In this document: positions 35,254 to 44,673 of the stretch, one piece after another | Position numbering within the stretch: position 1 is the first letter of the stretch | Layout of the letters: each line of letters begins with the position of its first letter | NCBI RefSeq assembly: GCF_903853455.1 | Contig: NZ_CAINTR010000170.1 | Coordinates: 1 to 64,000 of the forward strand | Source of the DNA: an uncultured Magnetospirillum sp. | Lineage (GTDB): Bacteria; Pseudomonadota; Alphaproteobacteria; Rhodospirillales; Magnetospirillaceae | Reading direction: 5' to 3' | Length of the DNA: 64,000 nucleotides | Position numbers and translations under genes: made by a program | The notes under the pieces: model-generated | What the model was told of the DNA's origin: nothing | The model's input: the letters and a program-made list of their open reading frames with translations, nothing else | The model's database searches: none

Positions 35254-36153
35254 CTACTCGATGTTCTGGACCTGCTCTTTGAACTGGTCGATCACGGATT
35301 TGAGGTCGAGGCCGACACGGGTCAGCTCCACATCCGAGGATTTGGAGCACAGCGTATTGGCCTCGCGATTGAATTCCTGGGCCAGGAAGTCGAGCTTGCG
35401 CCCGATGGCGCCGCCCTGGCCCAGCATCTCGCGCGCCGCCGTCACATGGGCGTTGAGGCGGTCCAGTTCTTCCCGCACATCGGCCTTGAGCACCAGCAGC
35501 GCCACTTCCTGGGCGACGCGGTCCTCGGCCAGGCTGGGGGCGGCTTCCAGCACCGCCGTCAACTGGGTGCGGAAGCGGTCGCGGATGGCGTCGGGGCGCA
35601 GCGCGGCGCAGGCGCCGGCCTTGGCCGCCAGGGTGGCGACCTCGTCCAGTTGGGATGTCAGCACGGCGGCGATGCGAGCGCCCTCGTCGCGGCGCATGGT
35701 GGCCAACTGGTCGAGCATGCTGTCCAGCGTCGTCTTCATGGCGGTTTCGCGGGTCTGGCGGTCGGCCTCGGAATCGCCGGCCTCGGCATCGACCACCGGC
35801 TCCAGCACGCCGCGAATGGCCAGCAAGCCGTCGAGGCGGGCGGGGGCCACGCCGGGGAAGCGTCCCTCCCATTCCTTGCACATGGACAGCAACTGGCCCA
35901 GCAGCGGGGTGTTGACCTGCAACAGCGATTGCTCGCCGACGCGGGTGACCGTCAGCGACAGCTGGATGTTGCCGCGCTTCAGGCGCTTGGCGGCGGCGTC
36001 GCGGGCCACCACTTCCAGGGCGTCGTGGCCGGAGGCCAACCGGCAGCGCACTTCCAGCCCACGGCCGTTGACGCTCTTGGCTTCCCACACCCAGGCGGTT
36101 TGGGCGTCGCGCCCTTCGGCGCGGGCATAGCCGGTCATGCTGGCAACGGTCAC
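35254..36153 (-). CDS. yicC: YicC-family endoribonuclease
   Basis: A 299-residue protein that starts with VASMTGYARAEG and ends with NREANTLCSKSSD and ELTRVGLDLKSVIDQFKEQVQNIE, the highly conserved termini of the YicC family. GTG at 36153 gives the usual N-terminus and has GAGG eight bases upstream; the longer open frame is not supported. The family has been linked to RNA cleavage and stationary-phase survival. It is co-transcribed with gmk. Confidence 0.93.
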   Translation of the reverse strand: MTVASMTGYARAEGRDAQTAWVWEAKSVNGRGLEVRCRLASGHDALEVVARDAAAKRLKRGNIQLSLTVTRVGEQSLLQVNTPLLGQLLSMCKEWEGRFPGVAPARLDGLLAIRGVLEPVVDAEAGDSEADRQTRETAMKTTLDSMLDQLATMRRDEGARIAAVLTSQLDEVATLAAKAGACAALRPDAIRDRFRTQLTAVLEAAPSLAEDRVAQEVALLVLKADVREELDRLNAHVTAAREMLGQGGAIGRKLDFLAQEFNREANTLCSKSSDVELTRVGLDLKSVIDQFKEQVQNIE

Positions 36154-36240
36154 GGGCGGTACCTCACTGTGTTGGTCGGGCTGTTTATAGCCCTCTCCAA
36201 CCACCTTTCACAAGCCGGGTGGAGGCGCTATCCTTTCGGA

Positions 36241-36684
36241 ATGACCGAGCGCCGCCAGCCGCAACGCGGCCGTCCCAATGTGGTCGAGATCGTCGTCCGC
36301 GTTCCCGCCGACAAGGCCGACGCGGTGCGGACCTATGCCGGGCGGATCTCGCGCCGGCGGCAGCCCATCACCCGTGACGAGGTGGTGGAGCGATTGCGCC
36401 ATCATGCCGACGTGCTGGAGCGGTTCGGGGTGCGGTCGCTGGCCCTGTTCGGCTCGGTGGTGCGCGACGAGGCCAAGCCCACCAGCGACATCGACCTGAT
36501 GGTGGAGTTCCATCCCGGCCAGCCCGGCGGCCTGTTCCGCTATGTGGAGCTGAAGCAGGCGCTGGAAGGTCTGCTGGGCCGCCCGGTCGATCTGATCACC
36601 TCGGGCAACATCAAGCCGCGCCTGAAGAAACGCATCCTGGCGGAGTGCCTCCAGGTCTATTGCCAGGAGGATTGCAAGACGTGA
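36241..36684 (+). CDS. MNT-type nucleotidyltransferase (MntA-like antitoxin) with N-terminal extension
   Basis: A 147-residue protein. The C-terminal part has LFGSVVRDEAKPTSDIDLMVEF, the GSx10DxD motif of minimal nucleotidyltransferases. The first 45 residues (VVEIVVRVPADKADAVRTYAGRI) look like a short strand and helix of the ribbon-helix-helix type, longer than in the simplest MntA proteins. The GTGA overlap with the next, HEPN-type gene supports a MntA-HepT toxin-antitoxin pair in which the nucleotidyltransferase AMPylates and silences the RNase. Confidence 0.82.
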   Translation: MTERRQPQRGRPNVVEIVVRVPADKADAVRTYAGRISRRRQPITRDEVVERLRHHADVLERFGVRSLALFGSVVRDEAKPTSDIDLMVEFHPGQPGGLFRYVELKQALEGLLGRPVDLITSGNIKPRLKKRILAECLQVYCQEDCKT

Positions 36685-37028
36685 CGTTCAAGGATTGGCG
36701 GGTTCGGATCGAGGACATCCTGGAGGCCATCGAGCGCATCCGCCGTTACACCACCGGTATGAGCGACAGCCAGTTCGTCGCCGACGACCGCACGGTGGAC
36801 GCGGTGATCCGCAATCTGGAGATCGTCGGCGAGGCCGCCAAGCGGGTGCCGCAAGCCATCGTGGAGCGCCACCCCGAAATCCCGTGGAGCCGCATGACCG
36901 AGATGCGCAACATCCTGGTTCACGAATACCACTCGGTCGATCCCTCCATCGTGTTCGATTCCGCCCGTCACGACCTGCCGCCGCTGGTGGGGCCGCTCCG
37001 GGCGCTGCTCCAGGACGAGGGGCGATGA
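36681..37028 (+). CDS. HEPN-domain RNase-like toxin (HepT-like, DUF86)
   Basis: A 115-residue helical protein with the catalytic HEPN motif RNILVHEYHSVD (R-x4-H) near residue 74. IRNLEIVGEAAKRVP lies upstream, the common DUF86 pattern. The GTG start overlaps the stop of the MNT gene. The Tyr that MNT partners modify lies next to the motif (HEY). It is probably inactive in the complex and an RNase when free. The stop overlaps the start of an unrelated SDR gene (ATGA). Confidence 0.85.
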   Translation: MTFKDWRVRIEDILEAIERIRRYTTGMSDSQFVADDRTVDAVIRNLEIVGEAAKRVPQAIVERHPEIPWSRMTEMRNILVHEYHSVDPSIVFDSARHDLPPLVGPLRALLQDEGR

Positions 37029-37777
37029 CGACCTCCCTTCTCCTGACCGGCGCGTCGTCCGGCCTCGGCGCCGGCTTGGCCCGGGCCTATGCCCGCCCCG
37101 GCGCCACCCTTCACCTGTCCGGGCGCGATGTCGCCCGCCTGGAGGCGGTGGCCTCGTCCTGCCGGAGCCAGGGGGCCGAGGTCTTCGCCACGCCGCTCGA
37201 CGTCACCGATGGCGACGCCATGGCCGATTGGGTGGCGGAATCCGAACGCCGCCGCCCGCTGGAGCTGGTGATCGCCAATGCCGGCATTTCGGCCGGCACC
37301 CATGGCGGCGGCGAAAGCGTCGCGCAGGTTCGGGCCATTTTCGCGGTCAATGTGGACGGCGTCGTCAACACGGTGATGCCGGCGCTGGCTCCCATGCGGG
37401 GCCGCGGCCAAGGCCGCGTCGCCCTCATGAGTTCGCTGGCCGGCTTTCGCGGCTTTCCCGGCGCGCCGGCCTATTGCGCCTCCAAGGCGGCGGTCAGGGT
37501 GTGGGGCGAGGCGCTGCGGGGCGAACTGGCGGCCGAGGGGGTGTCGGTCTCGGTGATCTGTCCCGGTTTCATCCGCACCCCCATGACGGCGGTGAACCGC
37601 TTCAAGATGCCGTTCCTGATGGAGGTGGACACCGCCGCCGCGATCATCCGGCGCGGGTTGGAGCGGGGCCGGGACCGCATCGCCTTTCCCTGGCCGCTAC
37701 ATGTGGCGGCCCGTCTTGCCGGCTGCCTGCCCAGCGCATTGATGGACCGGTTGGCGGAAAATATGCCTCGAAAGTAG
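37025..37777 (+). CDS. Short-chain dehydrogenase/reductase
   Basis: A 250-residue classical SDR: the cofactor motif LTGASSGLGAG at residues 7-17, NAGIS near 90, the catalytic Ser in LMSSLAGF near 138, and YCASKAAVRVW for the Tyr-Lys pair. The NADP/NAD preference and the substrate are not clear. Its start overlaps the HEPN gene, so it is transcribed with the toxin-antitoxin pair, perhaps only by chance. The C-terminal tail has a hydrophobic stretch (WPLHVAARLAGCLP). Confidence 0.88.
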   Translation: MTTSLLLTGASSGLGAGLARAYARPGATLHLSGRDVARLEAVASSCRSQGAEVFATPLDVTDGDAMADWVAESERRRPLELVIANAGISAGTHGGGESVAQVRAIFAVNVDGVVNTVMPALAPMRGRGQGRVALMSSLAGFRGFPGAPAYCASKAAVRVWGEALRGELAAEGVSVSVICPGFIRTPMTAVNRFKMPFLMEVDTAAAIIRRGLERGRDRIAFPWPLHVAARLAGCLPSALMDRLAENMPRK

Positions 37778-37848
37778 CGGGACGGCCTTGCTCCTTGGTC
37801 GCGAGCATTATACTTTAGTTTGAGGAATTCCAGGAAAGAGGTGTCCCG

Positions 37849-38778
37849 ATGTCCGGCGAGAAGTTCCGTCTGGTGACGCGGTCAGATTTCGATGGCTTGG
37901 TCTGCGCCACCCTTCTGCGCGAATTGGACCTGATCGACGACATCCTGTTCGTCCACCCCAAGGACATGCAGGACGGCAGGATCGCGGTCACCGCCAGGGA
38001 CATCACCACCAACCTGCCCTATGTGGAGGGCGTCCACCTGTGCTTCGACCACCATGCCAGCGAAATGCTGCGGGTGACGTCGCGATCCAACCACGTGATC
38101 GACCCCAGCGCGGCGTCGGCGGCGCGGGTGGTCTATCGCCATTACGGCGGCAAGGAGCGCTTTCCCCAGATCTCGGACGAGATGATGGCGGCGGTCGACC
38201 AGGCCGATTCCGCCCAGTATGCCGAGGACGACATCCTGGCGCCCACCGACTGGACGCTGTTGAACTTCATCATGGACCCGCGCACCGGCCTGGGGCGGTT
38301 CCGCGACTTCGGCATTTCCAACACCCAGCTCATGCTCGACCTGATCGGCTATTGCCGCAATCACAGCATCGCCGAGATCCTGGCCCTGCCCGACGTGGCC
38401 GAGCGGGTGCGGCTGTACGAGGACCATGCCGAGCGGGCCGAGCATCAGCTGAAGCGCTGCACCACCCTGCACGACAAGCTGGCGGTGCTGGATCTGCGGG
38501 CGGAAGAGACCATCTATGCCGCCAACCGCTTCATGATCTACGCGCTGTTTCCCCACTCCAACATCTCCATGCATGTGATGTGGGGGGCCAAGAAGCTCAA
38601 CACCGTGTTCGCGGTGGGCAAGTCCATCCTCGACCGCTCGTCCCGGACCGATATCGGGCGGCTGATGCTGACCCATGGCGGCGGCGGCCACGAAGCGGCG
38701 GGAACCTGTCAGGTGGAGAACGAGCGGGCGGAAGCGGTCAAGGCCGAACTGGTCGCCCGCATCCGCGCCGACGGATAG
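37849..38778 (+). CDS. DHH-family phosphoesterase
   Basis: A 309-residue protein. It has RSDFDGLVCATLL near residue 12, LCFDHHASEM near 64 (the DHH metal site), DQADSAQY near 116, and a C-terminal DHHA1-type GGGGHEAAGTCQV. These place it with exopolyphosphatase/nanoRNase-like enzymes that cleave short phosphodiesters. The exact substrate (polyphosphate, pAp or small RNAs) is not clear. It is a single gene. Confidence 0.82.
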   Translation: MSGEKFRLVTRSDFDGLVCATLLRELDLIDDILFVHPKDMQDGRIAVTARDITTNLPYVEGVHLCFDHHASEMLRVTSRSNHVIDPSAASAARVVYRHYGGKERFPQISDEMMAAVDQADSAQYAEDDILAPTDWTLLNFIMDPRTGLGRFRDFGISNTQLMLDLIGYCRNHSIAEILALPDVAERVRLYEDHAERAEHQLKRCTTLHDKLAVLDLRAEETIYAANRFMIYALFPHSNISMHVMWGAKKLNTVFAVGKSILDRSSRTDIGRLMLTHGGGGHEAAGTCQVENERAEAVKAELVARIRADG

Positions 38779-38781
38779 GGG

Positions 38782-40242
38782 TTAGGCGGGCGGGGGCGGC
38801 GCGGGAGAGGTGGCGGCCTTCGCCGCGTCCTTGGCCTTCTCTTCCTCGCGGACCAGGACTTCGTTCTCGGCCTGGATGGTCAGGCGGCGACGGCCGGCGA
38901 AACGCTGGTCCAGCCGCACCGCGCCCACCACCGAGGTGAACAGCGCCAGCCAGACCACCCGGTTCTGATAGCGGTCGTGGGGGTTGGACAGCGCCCCGCA
39001 GACAAAGGCATTGCCGAGGATGGCCAAGGTGACCAGCATGGCCAGACCGGTGGTGGTGCGGTCGCGGCGCCGCCACGCCACCGCCAGCAGGACCAGGGTC
39101 ACGATCTCGGCGGCCTGATTGATGGGGATCTGAAAGCCGTTCAACGCCTCGAAGTTCAGCGCCGGCCGCCGTTGCTGGCGGGCGAAGCGGAATCCCTTGA
39201 ACTCGTCGGGATAGCGCCGCAGCACCGTCTTGACGAAGTGCCAGGTCATGGGCACCAGGTCCTCGCCGCTGTCGATGGAATCGATCTGCTCGATGAAATT
39301 GTCCGTCGCCGCTTCCAGCACATCCAGCGGGAAGCGCTTGATGGCGCCGCTGACGATGAGGCCGGCCTCGTCATGCATGGCCTTCCAGCCGCCCATCTCG
39401 TCGAACGGGCTGTCGCCCCACAGGAATTCGTCGGCGGTGCGCGGCAGCTCGTCCTTGTGGTCGCACATCTCCAGCTCGACGCCGGTGGGGCAGACCTCGT
39501 CCAGGTACTTCTTGGCGATGCCGTTCTGGACGAACAGGGCCAGTTGCAGCACCTGGCCGGATTCGGTGAACACGAAGCGGCCCATGGTGAAGTAGTGGGT
39601 GACCGGCACCAGCAGGATGCCGGCGACGACCGCCGCCGAGCTCAGGGTCAGGCGCGGACGCGGCATGCGGCGCAGGAAGCGCGACAGGCCCCACATGGCG
39701 GCCAGGACGATCAGCAGGCCGGCGGCCACCGCCACATGGGACATGTGGACGCAGATCGCCAGCGCGGTGATGACGGCGAGGGCGATCCGCCGCCAGCGTT
39801 GCAGCCCCTCGGCGAAGGCCAGGGCGGCGATGCCGAGTACGGCGGTGCCGGCGAAAACGTCGGCCAGCACCTGCGACGCCACCCAGGGCAGGCCGGTGAA
39901 CAGCACCAGGGCCAGCCCGACCCCCAGGAACACCACGTGGCGCCAGCGGCCGATGAAGCCCATGACCGCCTCATGCAGCACCCAGGTGGTGAGGATGGCG
40001 TGCAGCAGCGGCATGGCCCACAGCGTGCCGAACAGCCGGGCCACCGTGCACATCACGCCGTAGGTCATGATGCGCCAGACGATGGGCTGGAACGTGAAGG
40101 CCATCTCCACGTAGTCCTCGCTGTCGTAATAGATCAGCGGGAAGCCGTTCCAGATGGCCGGCGCCATCAGCAACAGCACCACCAACACGAAGGTCAGGGT
40201 GTGCCATCCCAATTTCCAGCCGGAGAGAGGGATACGGCTCAT
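38782..40242 (-). CDS. Polytopic inner-membrane protein, possibly GT-C glycosyltransferase-like
   Basis: A 486-residue protein with about nine to ten membrane segments. After TM1 comes a periplasmic loop with YYDSEDYVEMA, reminiscent of the acidic first-loop motif of GT-C glycosyltransferases. A large soluble loop (about residues 235-345) sits in the middle, and a charged cytoplasmic tail ends in Pro-rich sequence. I cannot assign a substrate. It ends next to the convergent DHH gene and begins five bases after cysS ends, so it is co-transcribed with cysS. Confidence 0.65.
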   Translation of the reverse strand: MSRIPLSGWKLGWHTLTFVLVVLLLMAPAIWNGFPLIYYDSEDYVEMAFTFQPIVWRIMTYGVMCTVARLFGTLWAMPLLHAILTTWVLHEAVMGFIGRWRHVVFLGVGLALVLFTGLPWVASQVLADVFAGTAVLGIAALAFAEGLQRWRRIALAVITALAICVHMSHVAVAAGLLIVLAAMWGLSRFLRRMPRPRLTLSSAAVVAGILLVPVTHYFTMGRFVFTESGQVLQLALFVQNGIAKKYLDEVCPTGVELEMCDHKDELPRTADEFLWGDSPFDEMGGWKAMHDEAGLIVSGAIKRFPLDVLEAATDNFIEQIDSIDSGEDLVPMTWHFVKTVLRRYPDEFKGFRFARQQRRPALNFEALNGFQIPINQAAEIVTLVLLAVAWRRRDRTTTGLAMLVTLAILGNAFVCGALSNPHDRYQNRVVWLALFTSVVGAVRLDQRFAGRRRLTIQAENEVLVREEEKAKDAAKAATSPAPPPPA

Positions 40243-40247
40243 GGAGG

Positions 40248-41621
40248 TCAGGCCCGCTTCCAGGACGTGCCGGCGGCACTGTCCTCCAGCACGACGCCCT
40301 GCTCCAGCAAGGCGGCGCGGATGCGGTCGGATTCGGCGAAGTTCCGGGCCTTGCGGGCCTCGGCGCGGGCGGTGATCATGGCGTCGATCTCGGCATCGGA
40401 GGGGCCACCGGTCGCCGCCGCCTGAAACCAGCCCTCGGGGGATTGGGCGAGCAGGCCGAGCAGACGGCCGGCCGCCAGCAGGGCGCCCTTGCGCCGGGCC
40501 TTGTCCTCCAGCTCGGTGGCCTTGTTCAGCGCGCCGGCCAGTTCGTGCAGATGGCTGATGGCCTGGGGAGTGTTGAGGTCGTCCTTCAACGCCGCCAGCA
40601 CCGAGGTGGGAACCTCGTCATAGCCGTTGGCGTCGATGTCGGCGGTGGCGCGCAGCGCGGTATAGAGGCGGTCGAGGGTGGCCTTGGCCTGCTTCAGGGC
40701 GTCGTTGGTCCAGTCGAACGGCTGGTGGTAATGGGTGGACAGCATGGCCAGCCGGATCGCCTCGCCCGGCGCCTGCTCCAGCAAGTCGCGCACGGTGAAG
40801 AAGTTGCCGGCCGACTTGGACATCTTCTCGCCGTTGACCATCAGCCAGCCGTTGTGCAGCCAAGTGTGGGCGAAGGGGGCGCCGTTGGCGCAGGTGCTTT
40901 GGGCGATTTCGTTCTCGTGGTGGGGGAACACCAGATCCTGGCCGCCGCCGTGGATGTCGAAGCTGGCGCCCAGATGCTCCAGGCTCATGGCCGAACACTC
41001 GATATGCCAGCCCGGCCGGCCGCGGCCCCAGGGGCTGTCCCAGCCGGGCAGGTCGTCCGGCGACGGCTTCCACAGCACGAAATCGCCGGCATCGCGCTTA
41101 TAGGGGGCGACCTCGACCCGGGCGCCGGCGATCATCTCGTCCTTGGAGCGGCGCGACAGCATGCCGTAATCGGCCATGGCGCCCACCGCGAACAGCACAT
41201 GGCCCTCGGCCTCGTAGGCGAAGCCCTTGGCGACCAGCGTCTCGATCATCGCCACCATCTGGGCGATATGGGCGGTGGCGCGCGGCTCGACATCGGGGGG
41301 CAGACAGTTCAGCGCCGCCATGTCCTCGTGGAACAGGCGGGTGGTGCGCTCGGTGATGGCCGAAATCGGCTCGCCGGCATCCTTGGCGCGCTGGTTGATC
41401 TTGTCGTCCACGTCGGTGATGTTGCGCACGTAGCGCACCGACGGATACAGCGTCTTCAGCAGCCGGTACAGCACGTCGAACACGATCACCGGCCGGGCGT
41501 TGCCGATATGGGCGAGGTCGTAGACGGTGGGACCGCAGACATACATGCCCACATGACCGGGGGTCAGGGGTTCGAAGACGTCCTTGCTTCGCGTCAGCGT
41601 GTTGTAGAGAACCAGCGGCAC
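40248..41621 (-). CDS. cysS: Cysteinyl-tRNA synthetase
   Basis: A 457-residue protein of normal length. It has [19 protein letters not shown] (zinc Cys and HIGH-like motif), HIECSAMS and [11 protein letters not shown] (further zinc ligands), and [12 protein letters not shown] (the KMSKS loop). It charges tRNA-Cys. It lies 64 bases downstream of gltX on the same strand, so both probably share a transcript. Confidence 0.97.
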   Translation of the reverse strand: MPLVLYNTLTRSKDVFEPLTPGHVGMYVCGPTVYDLAHIGNARPVIVFDVLYRLLKTLYPSVRYVRNITDVDDKINQRAKDAGEPISAITERTTRLFHEDMAALNCLPPDVEPRATAHIAQMVAMIETLVAKGFAYEAEGHVLFAVGAMADYGMLSRRSKDEMIAGARVEVAPYKRDAGDFVLWKPSPDDLPGWDSPWGRGRPGWHIECSAMSLEHLGASFDIHGGGQDLVFPHHENEIAQSTCANGAPFAHTWLHNGWLMVNGEKMSKSAGNFFTVRDLLEQAPGEAIRLAMLSTHYHQPFDWTNDALKQAKATLDRLYTALRATADIDANGYDEVPTSVLAALKDDLNTPQAISHLHELAGALNKATELEDKARRKGALLAAGRLLGLLAQSPEGWFQAAATGGPSDAEIDAMITARAEARKARNFAESDRIRAALLEQGVVLEDSAAGTSWKRA

Positions 41622-41685
41622 TCATCCGTCTCCCACTACCGAAAACCAGCCTGCGCCCGGGTTTGGCCCAAGCCTATGACTCAAG

Positions 41686-43017
41686 TCAAGCCAACCGGCC
41701 CGCCAGCCGCGCCTCGGCGCGTGCCCGTCCGATCAGAGGTAACAGACTCTTGAGTTCCGGTCCATTCTCGCGGCCGGTCAGCGCCAGCCGCAGCGGATGG
41801 AACAGCGCCTTGCCCTTGCGGCCGGTGGCCTGCTTGACCGCCTCGGTCCAGCCGCCCCAGGTGGTGGAATCCCACGGCTCCGGCGGCAGCAGGGCGGCGG
41901 CGGCGTCGGTGAAGGCGGCATCCTCGATCACCGGCGCCAGTTCGGCCCGGCAGATGGCCCACCATTGGGCGGCGTCGGACAACTGGGTGAGGTTGGCGCG
42001 CACCGCCAGCCAGAACGCCTCGTCGGCCTCGGGCAGGCCAAGGCGGTCCTGGACCTCGTCGAACGGGGCAGAGTGCAGCAGGCGGGCGTCGAGCCGCTCC
42101 AACTCGGCGACGTCGAATTTGGGGGTGCCACGCCCGAACTTGTCCCAGGCGAATTCCGCCGCCAGATCGGCCAGGGCGTGGCGGATCTCGACCGCGTCCG
42201 AGCTGCCCAGCTTGGCCAGCAGCGAATTCAGCGCCATGGCCTCGACGCCACGCTCGCGCAGGTCGCGCAGCGAGCCCGAGCCCAGCCGCTTGGACAAGCC
42301 CTCGCCGCCGGCGCCGGTCAGCAGCGGCAGATGGGCGAAGGCCGGCGGGGTGCCGCCCAGGGCCTGGAACAGTTGGATCTGCGGCGCGGTGTTGGTGACG
42401 TGGTCCTCGCCGCGCACGATGTGGCTGACGGCGAACTCCATGTCGTCCACCACGCTGGGCAGGGTGTAGAGGAAGCTGCCGTCGCCCCTGATCAGCACCG
42501 GATCGGACAGGTTGGCCCCGTGATAGTGGCTGGCGCCGCGCACCAGATCGTCCCAGCGCACGTCTTCATGGTTCAGCTTGAACCGCCAATGGGGTTTGCG
42601 GCCCTCGGCCTCCAGCGCGGCGATGGCGTCGGGTGACAGCGCCAGGGCCGAGCGGTCGTAGACCGGCGGGCGGCCGCGGGCCAACTGGCGCTTGCGCTTG
42701 TATTCCAGCTCCTCGGCGGTCTCCCAGCAGGGATACAGCCGGCCGGCGGCCTTCAAGGATTCGGCGGCGGCGGCATAGCGGTCCAGCCGAAGGGACTGGA
42801 ACTCCCGGCGGTCCCAGGCCAGACCCAGCCAGCCGAGGTCCTCCTCGATGGCGGCGACGTATTCGGGCTTGGAGCGCTCCAGATCGGTGTCGTCCAGGCG
42901 CAGGATGAAGCAGCCGCCGTTGGCCTTGGCGAACAGCCAGTTGATCAGGGCGACGCGGGCATTGCCCACATGCAGCAGGCCGGTGGGACTGGGGGCGAAA
43001 CGGACGGTGACGGTCAT
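41686..43017 (-). CDS. gltX: Glutamyl-tRNA synthetase
   Basis: A 443-residue class I synthetase. The N-terminus [20 protein letters not shown] carries the HIGH-type motif, [12 protein letters not shown] follows, and [10 protein letters not shown] replaces KMSKS, as is usual for many GluRS. Alphaproteobacteria often carry two GluRS paralogues, one of which can also charge tRNA-Gln, so specificity is not settled here. An intergenic region with palindromic repeats lies upstream. Confidence 0.93.
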   Translation of the reverse strand: MTVTVRFAPSPTGLLHVGNARVALINWLFAKANGGCFILRLDDTDLERSKPEYVAAIEEDLGWLGLAWDRREFQSLRLDRYAAAAESLKAAGRLYPCWETAEELEYKRKRQLARGRPPVYDRSALALSPDAIAALEAEGRKPHWRFKLNHEDVRWDDLVRGASHYHGANLSDPVLIRGDGSFLYTLPSVVDDMEFAVSHIVRGEDHVTNTAPQIQLFQALGGTPPAFAHLPLLTGAGGEGLSKRLGSGSLRDLRERGVEAMALNSLLAKLGSSDAVEIRHALADLAAEFAWDKFGRGTPKFDVAELERLDARLLHSAPFDEVQDRLGLPEADEAFWLAVRANLTQLSDAAQWWAICRAELAPVIEDAAFTDAAAALLPPEPWDSTTWGGWTEAVKQATGRKGKALFHPLRLALTGRENGPELKSLLPLIGRARAEARLAGRLA

Positions 43018-43146
43018 TGATTACCCGTTGAAAGCGCTGGCGCCCCTCATACCATCCGCCGCCGGGAGCAACAAGCCCGCCGCGCATCTCAGGCCTCTTC
43101 CGGCCGAAGGGATGCGCCCGCATCTCGTCTCTCGAATCATATTATT

Positions 43147-43250
43147 TCGTCGTGCCCGGACGTGTTCCGGGCATCCACGCCGATCCGCACCTCGAACGTT
43201 GGTGTCGTGGCACGGCGTGGATGGCCGGGACTGGGCCCGGCCATGACGGT
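43147..43250. repeat. Palindromic intergenic repeat (family 1 relative)
   Basis: CGTCGTGCCCGGACGTGTTC with CGGGCATCCACG, and further right GGCGTGGATGGCCGGG with CCCGGCCATGACGG, form two hairpins in inverted order. It sits between gltX and the orphan gene that follows on the same strand. Confidence 0.65.
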
Positions 43251-43287
43251 TCTTGAGTTGTTCTTGCGGAACCAGAACAACCCCACC

Positions 43288-44547
43288 CTACCGTCGGCTG
43301 GGGGCCGAGTTCACCACCGCCGGAGCGCGCGAGGCGCGGTCGGGGCCGCTGGCCGATTTGGCTGCTGGGGCCGGCTTCTTGGCTGCCGGAGCCGGCTTGG
43401 CGGCGGCGCCGGTGGCCGAGGCCACCGGACCCGGATCGGGCGTCTTGAGCTTGTCCTTGGCCGGCAGGCCGCTGTCCAGGTCGATGGCGAAGGCCAAGGC
43501 CCGCTCCGACGCCTGCTTCATGCTGGGCAGCGCGCGCGGCCATGGCCGGCAGGTCTCCAGATGCTTGGCCAGCTTCTGCACCGCCCACATGGCGCCGTGG
43601 GGGCCGAAGGCCTGACGGAAGGCCTTTTCCCCCAACCGGACGAAGGCGGTGAACAGGAAGATGGCGACGCTTCTGAGATCGGTCTCCAGCGCCGGGATCA
43701 GCAACTGCGCCACGCGGGGATCCATGCAGGCGACCTGCGAGACGGCCCGGCGCAACTGGGTGTCGACCAGGGTCGGGAACACCGCCTCCAGGCCCAGCTT
43801 GGCGAACGCCTCGGTCAGGGTGTTGGCGTCGATGCCCTGGTCGGGACCGTGCAGCCGCTTGGCGTTGTCCAGAAGCAGCGGCAGGCGGCCCTCCGGGGTC
43901 AGCCCCTCTTCCGCCAGGATCTGGATTTGGGCCGGTTCGCGCAGGGCCAGGATGCGCGAGCCCAGCCGGGTCACGGTGGACACTTCCAGCGGCGTGTAGC
44001 AGGGGATCAGCGGCACCTGCCACTCGAACAGCAGGTTCTCGCGGAAGGCCCGGTAGAGGCGGTCGCCCTGGCCCAGCGGGGCCTTCGGGGGTTTGGGCGG
44101 CAGCGGCGCTTCCTTCAGCCCCAGGCGGATGGCCGCCATGTTCAGCAGGCTGGGAGAGGGCGGCGGCGGCGGCGCCTTGGGGCGCGGGGCCGGCGGCAGG
44201 GTGGCGCGGAAATAGCGCTTGGCCGAGGCTCGGACCACCAGCTTGACCACGTCGGCGACGGTACGGCCGCACGACAGCGGATCCTGGTCGGAGGCGACCG
44301 GGCGCTTGTCCGCGCGCACCACCACCCGCTTGAACAGATCCGGTTGCAGGCGGAAGACCTGGAAGCATTCGTGGAGCAATTGGGGGGTGTTGAGGATGCG
44401 GTCATAGACCACGTCCGGCGGAAGCGTCGACAACTGAGTGATGTTGAGGCGCAGGATGTCCGAGACTTGCGTCTTCAACACGTTGCGGATGGCGTCGAGG
44501 CTGTCGTGCGATGATCTGCCGCTATGGGCCAGGCTGAGACTCGTCAC
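43288..44547 (-). CDS. Conserved-looking protein of unknown function
   Basis: A 419-residue cytoplasmic protein I do not recognise. GTG at 44547 has GGGGGG just upstream; the longer open frame from a TTG has no ribosome site. The protein is mainly helical, with a Pro-rich linker (residues 120-140) and an Ala/Pro/Lys-rich C-terminal tail. Local stretches (ILNTPQLLHECFQVFRLQPD, AVSQVACMDPRVAQLLIPAL) look like HEAT-type or HDOD-like helices, but no motif is decisive. It lies just downstream of the dsr operon on the same strand. Confidence 0.65.
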   Translation of the reverse strand: MTSLSLAHSGRSSHDSLDAIRNVLKTQVSDILRLNITQLSTLPPDVVYDRILNTPQLLHECFQVFRLQPDLFKRVVVRADKRPVASDQDPLSCGRTVADVVKLVVRASAKRYFRATLPPAPRPKAPPPPPSPSLLNMAAIRLGLKEAPLPPKPPKAPLGQGDRLYRAFRENLLFEWQVPLIPCYTPLEVSTVTRLGSRILALREPAQIQILAEEGLTPEGRLPLLLDNAKRLHGPDQGIDANTLTEAFAKLGLEAVFPTLVDTQLRRAVSQVACMDPRVAQLLIPALETDLRSVAIFLFTAFVRLGEKAFRQAFGPHGAMWAVQKLAKHLETCRPWPRALPSMKQASERALAFAIDLDSGLPAKDKLKTPDPGPVASATGAAAKPAPAAKKPAPAAKSASGPDRASRAPAVVNSAPSRR

Positions 44548-44638
44548 TTTCCCCCCAAAGAAACTGCCGTCTTGTACCCTTCTCCCCGCTGACAATGTGA
44601 CACAATTTTTAGGGATATATCAACGAACGGTTAATGTC

Positions 44639-44656
44639 CCCATACCTCAGTATGGG
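44639..44656 (-). terminator. Hairpin downstream of dsrP
   Basis: CCCATAC and GTATGGG form a perfect 7-bp stem with a four-base loop, 18 bases after the dsrP stop. There is no T-run. It may end the dsr transcript or regulate the next gene. Confidence 0.4.
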
Positions 44657-44673
44657 TTTGTGACGAATTGTAT

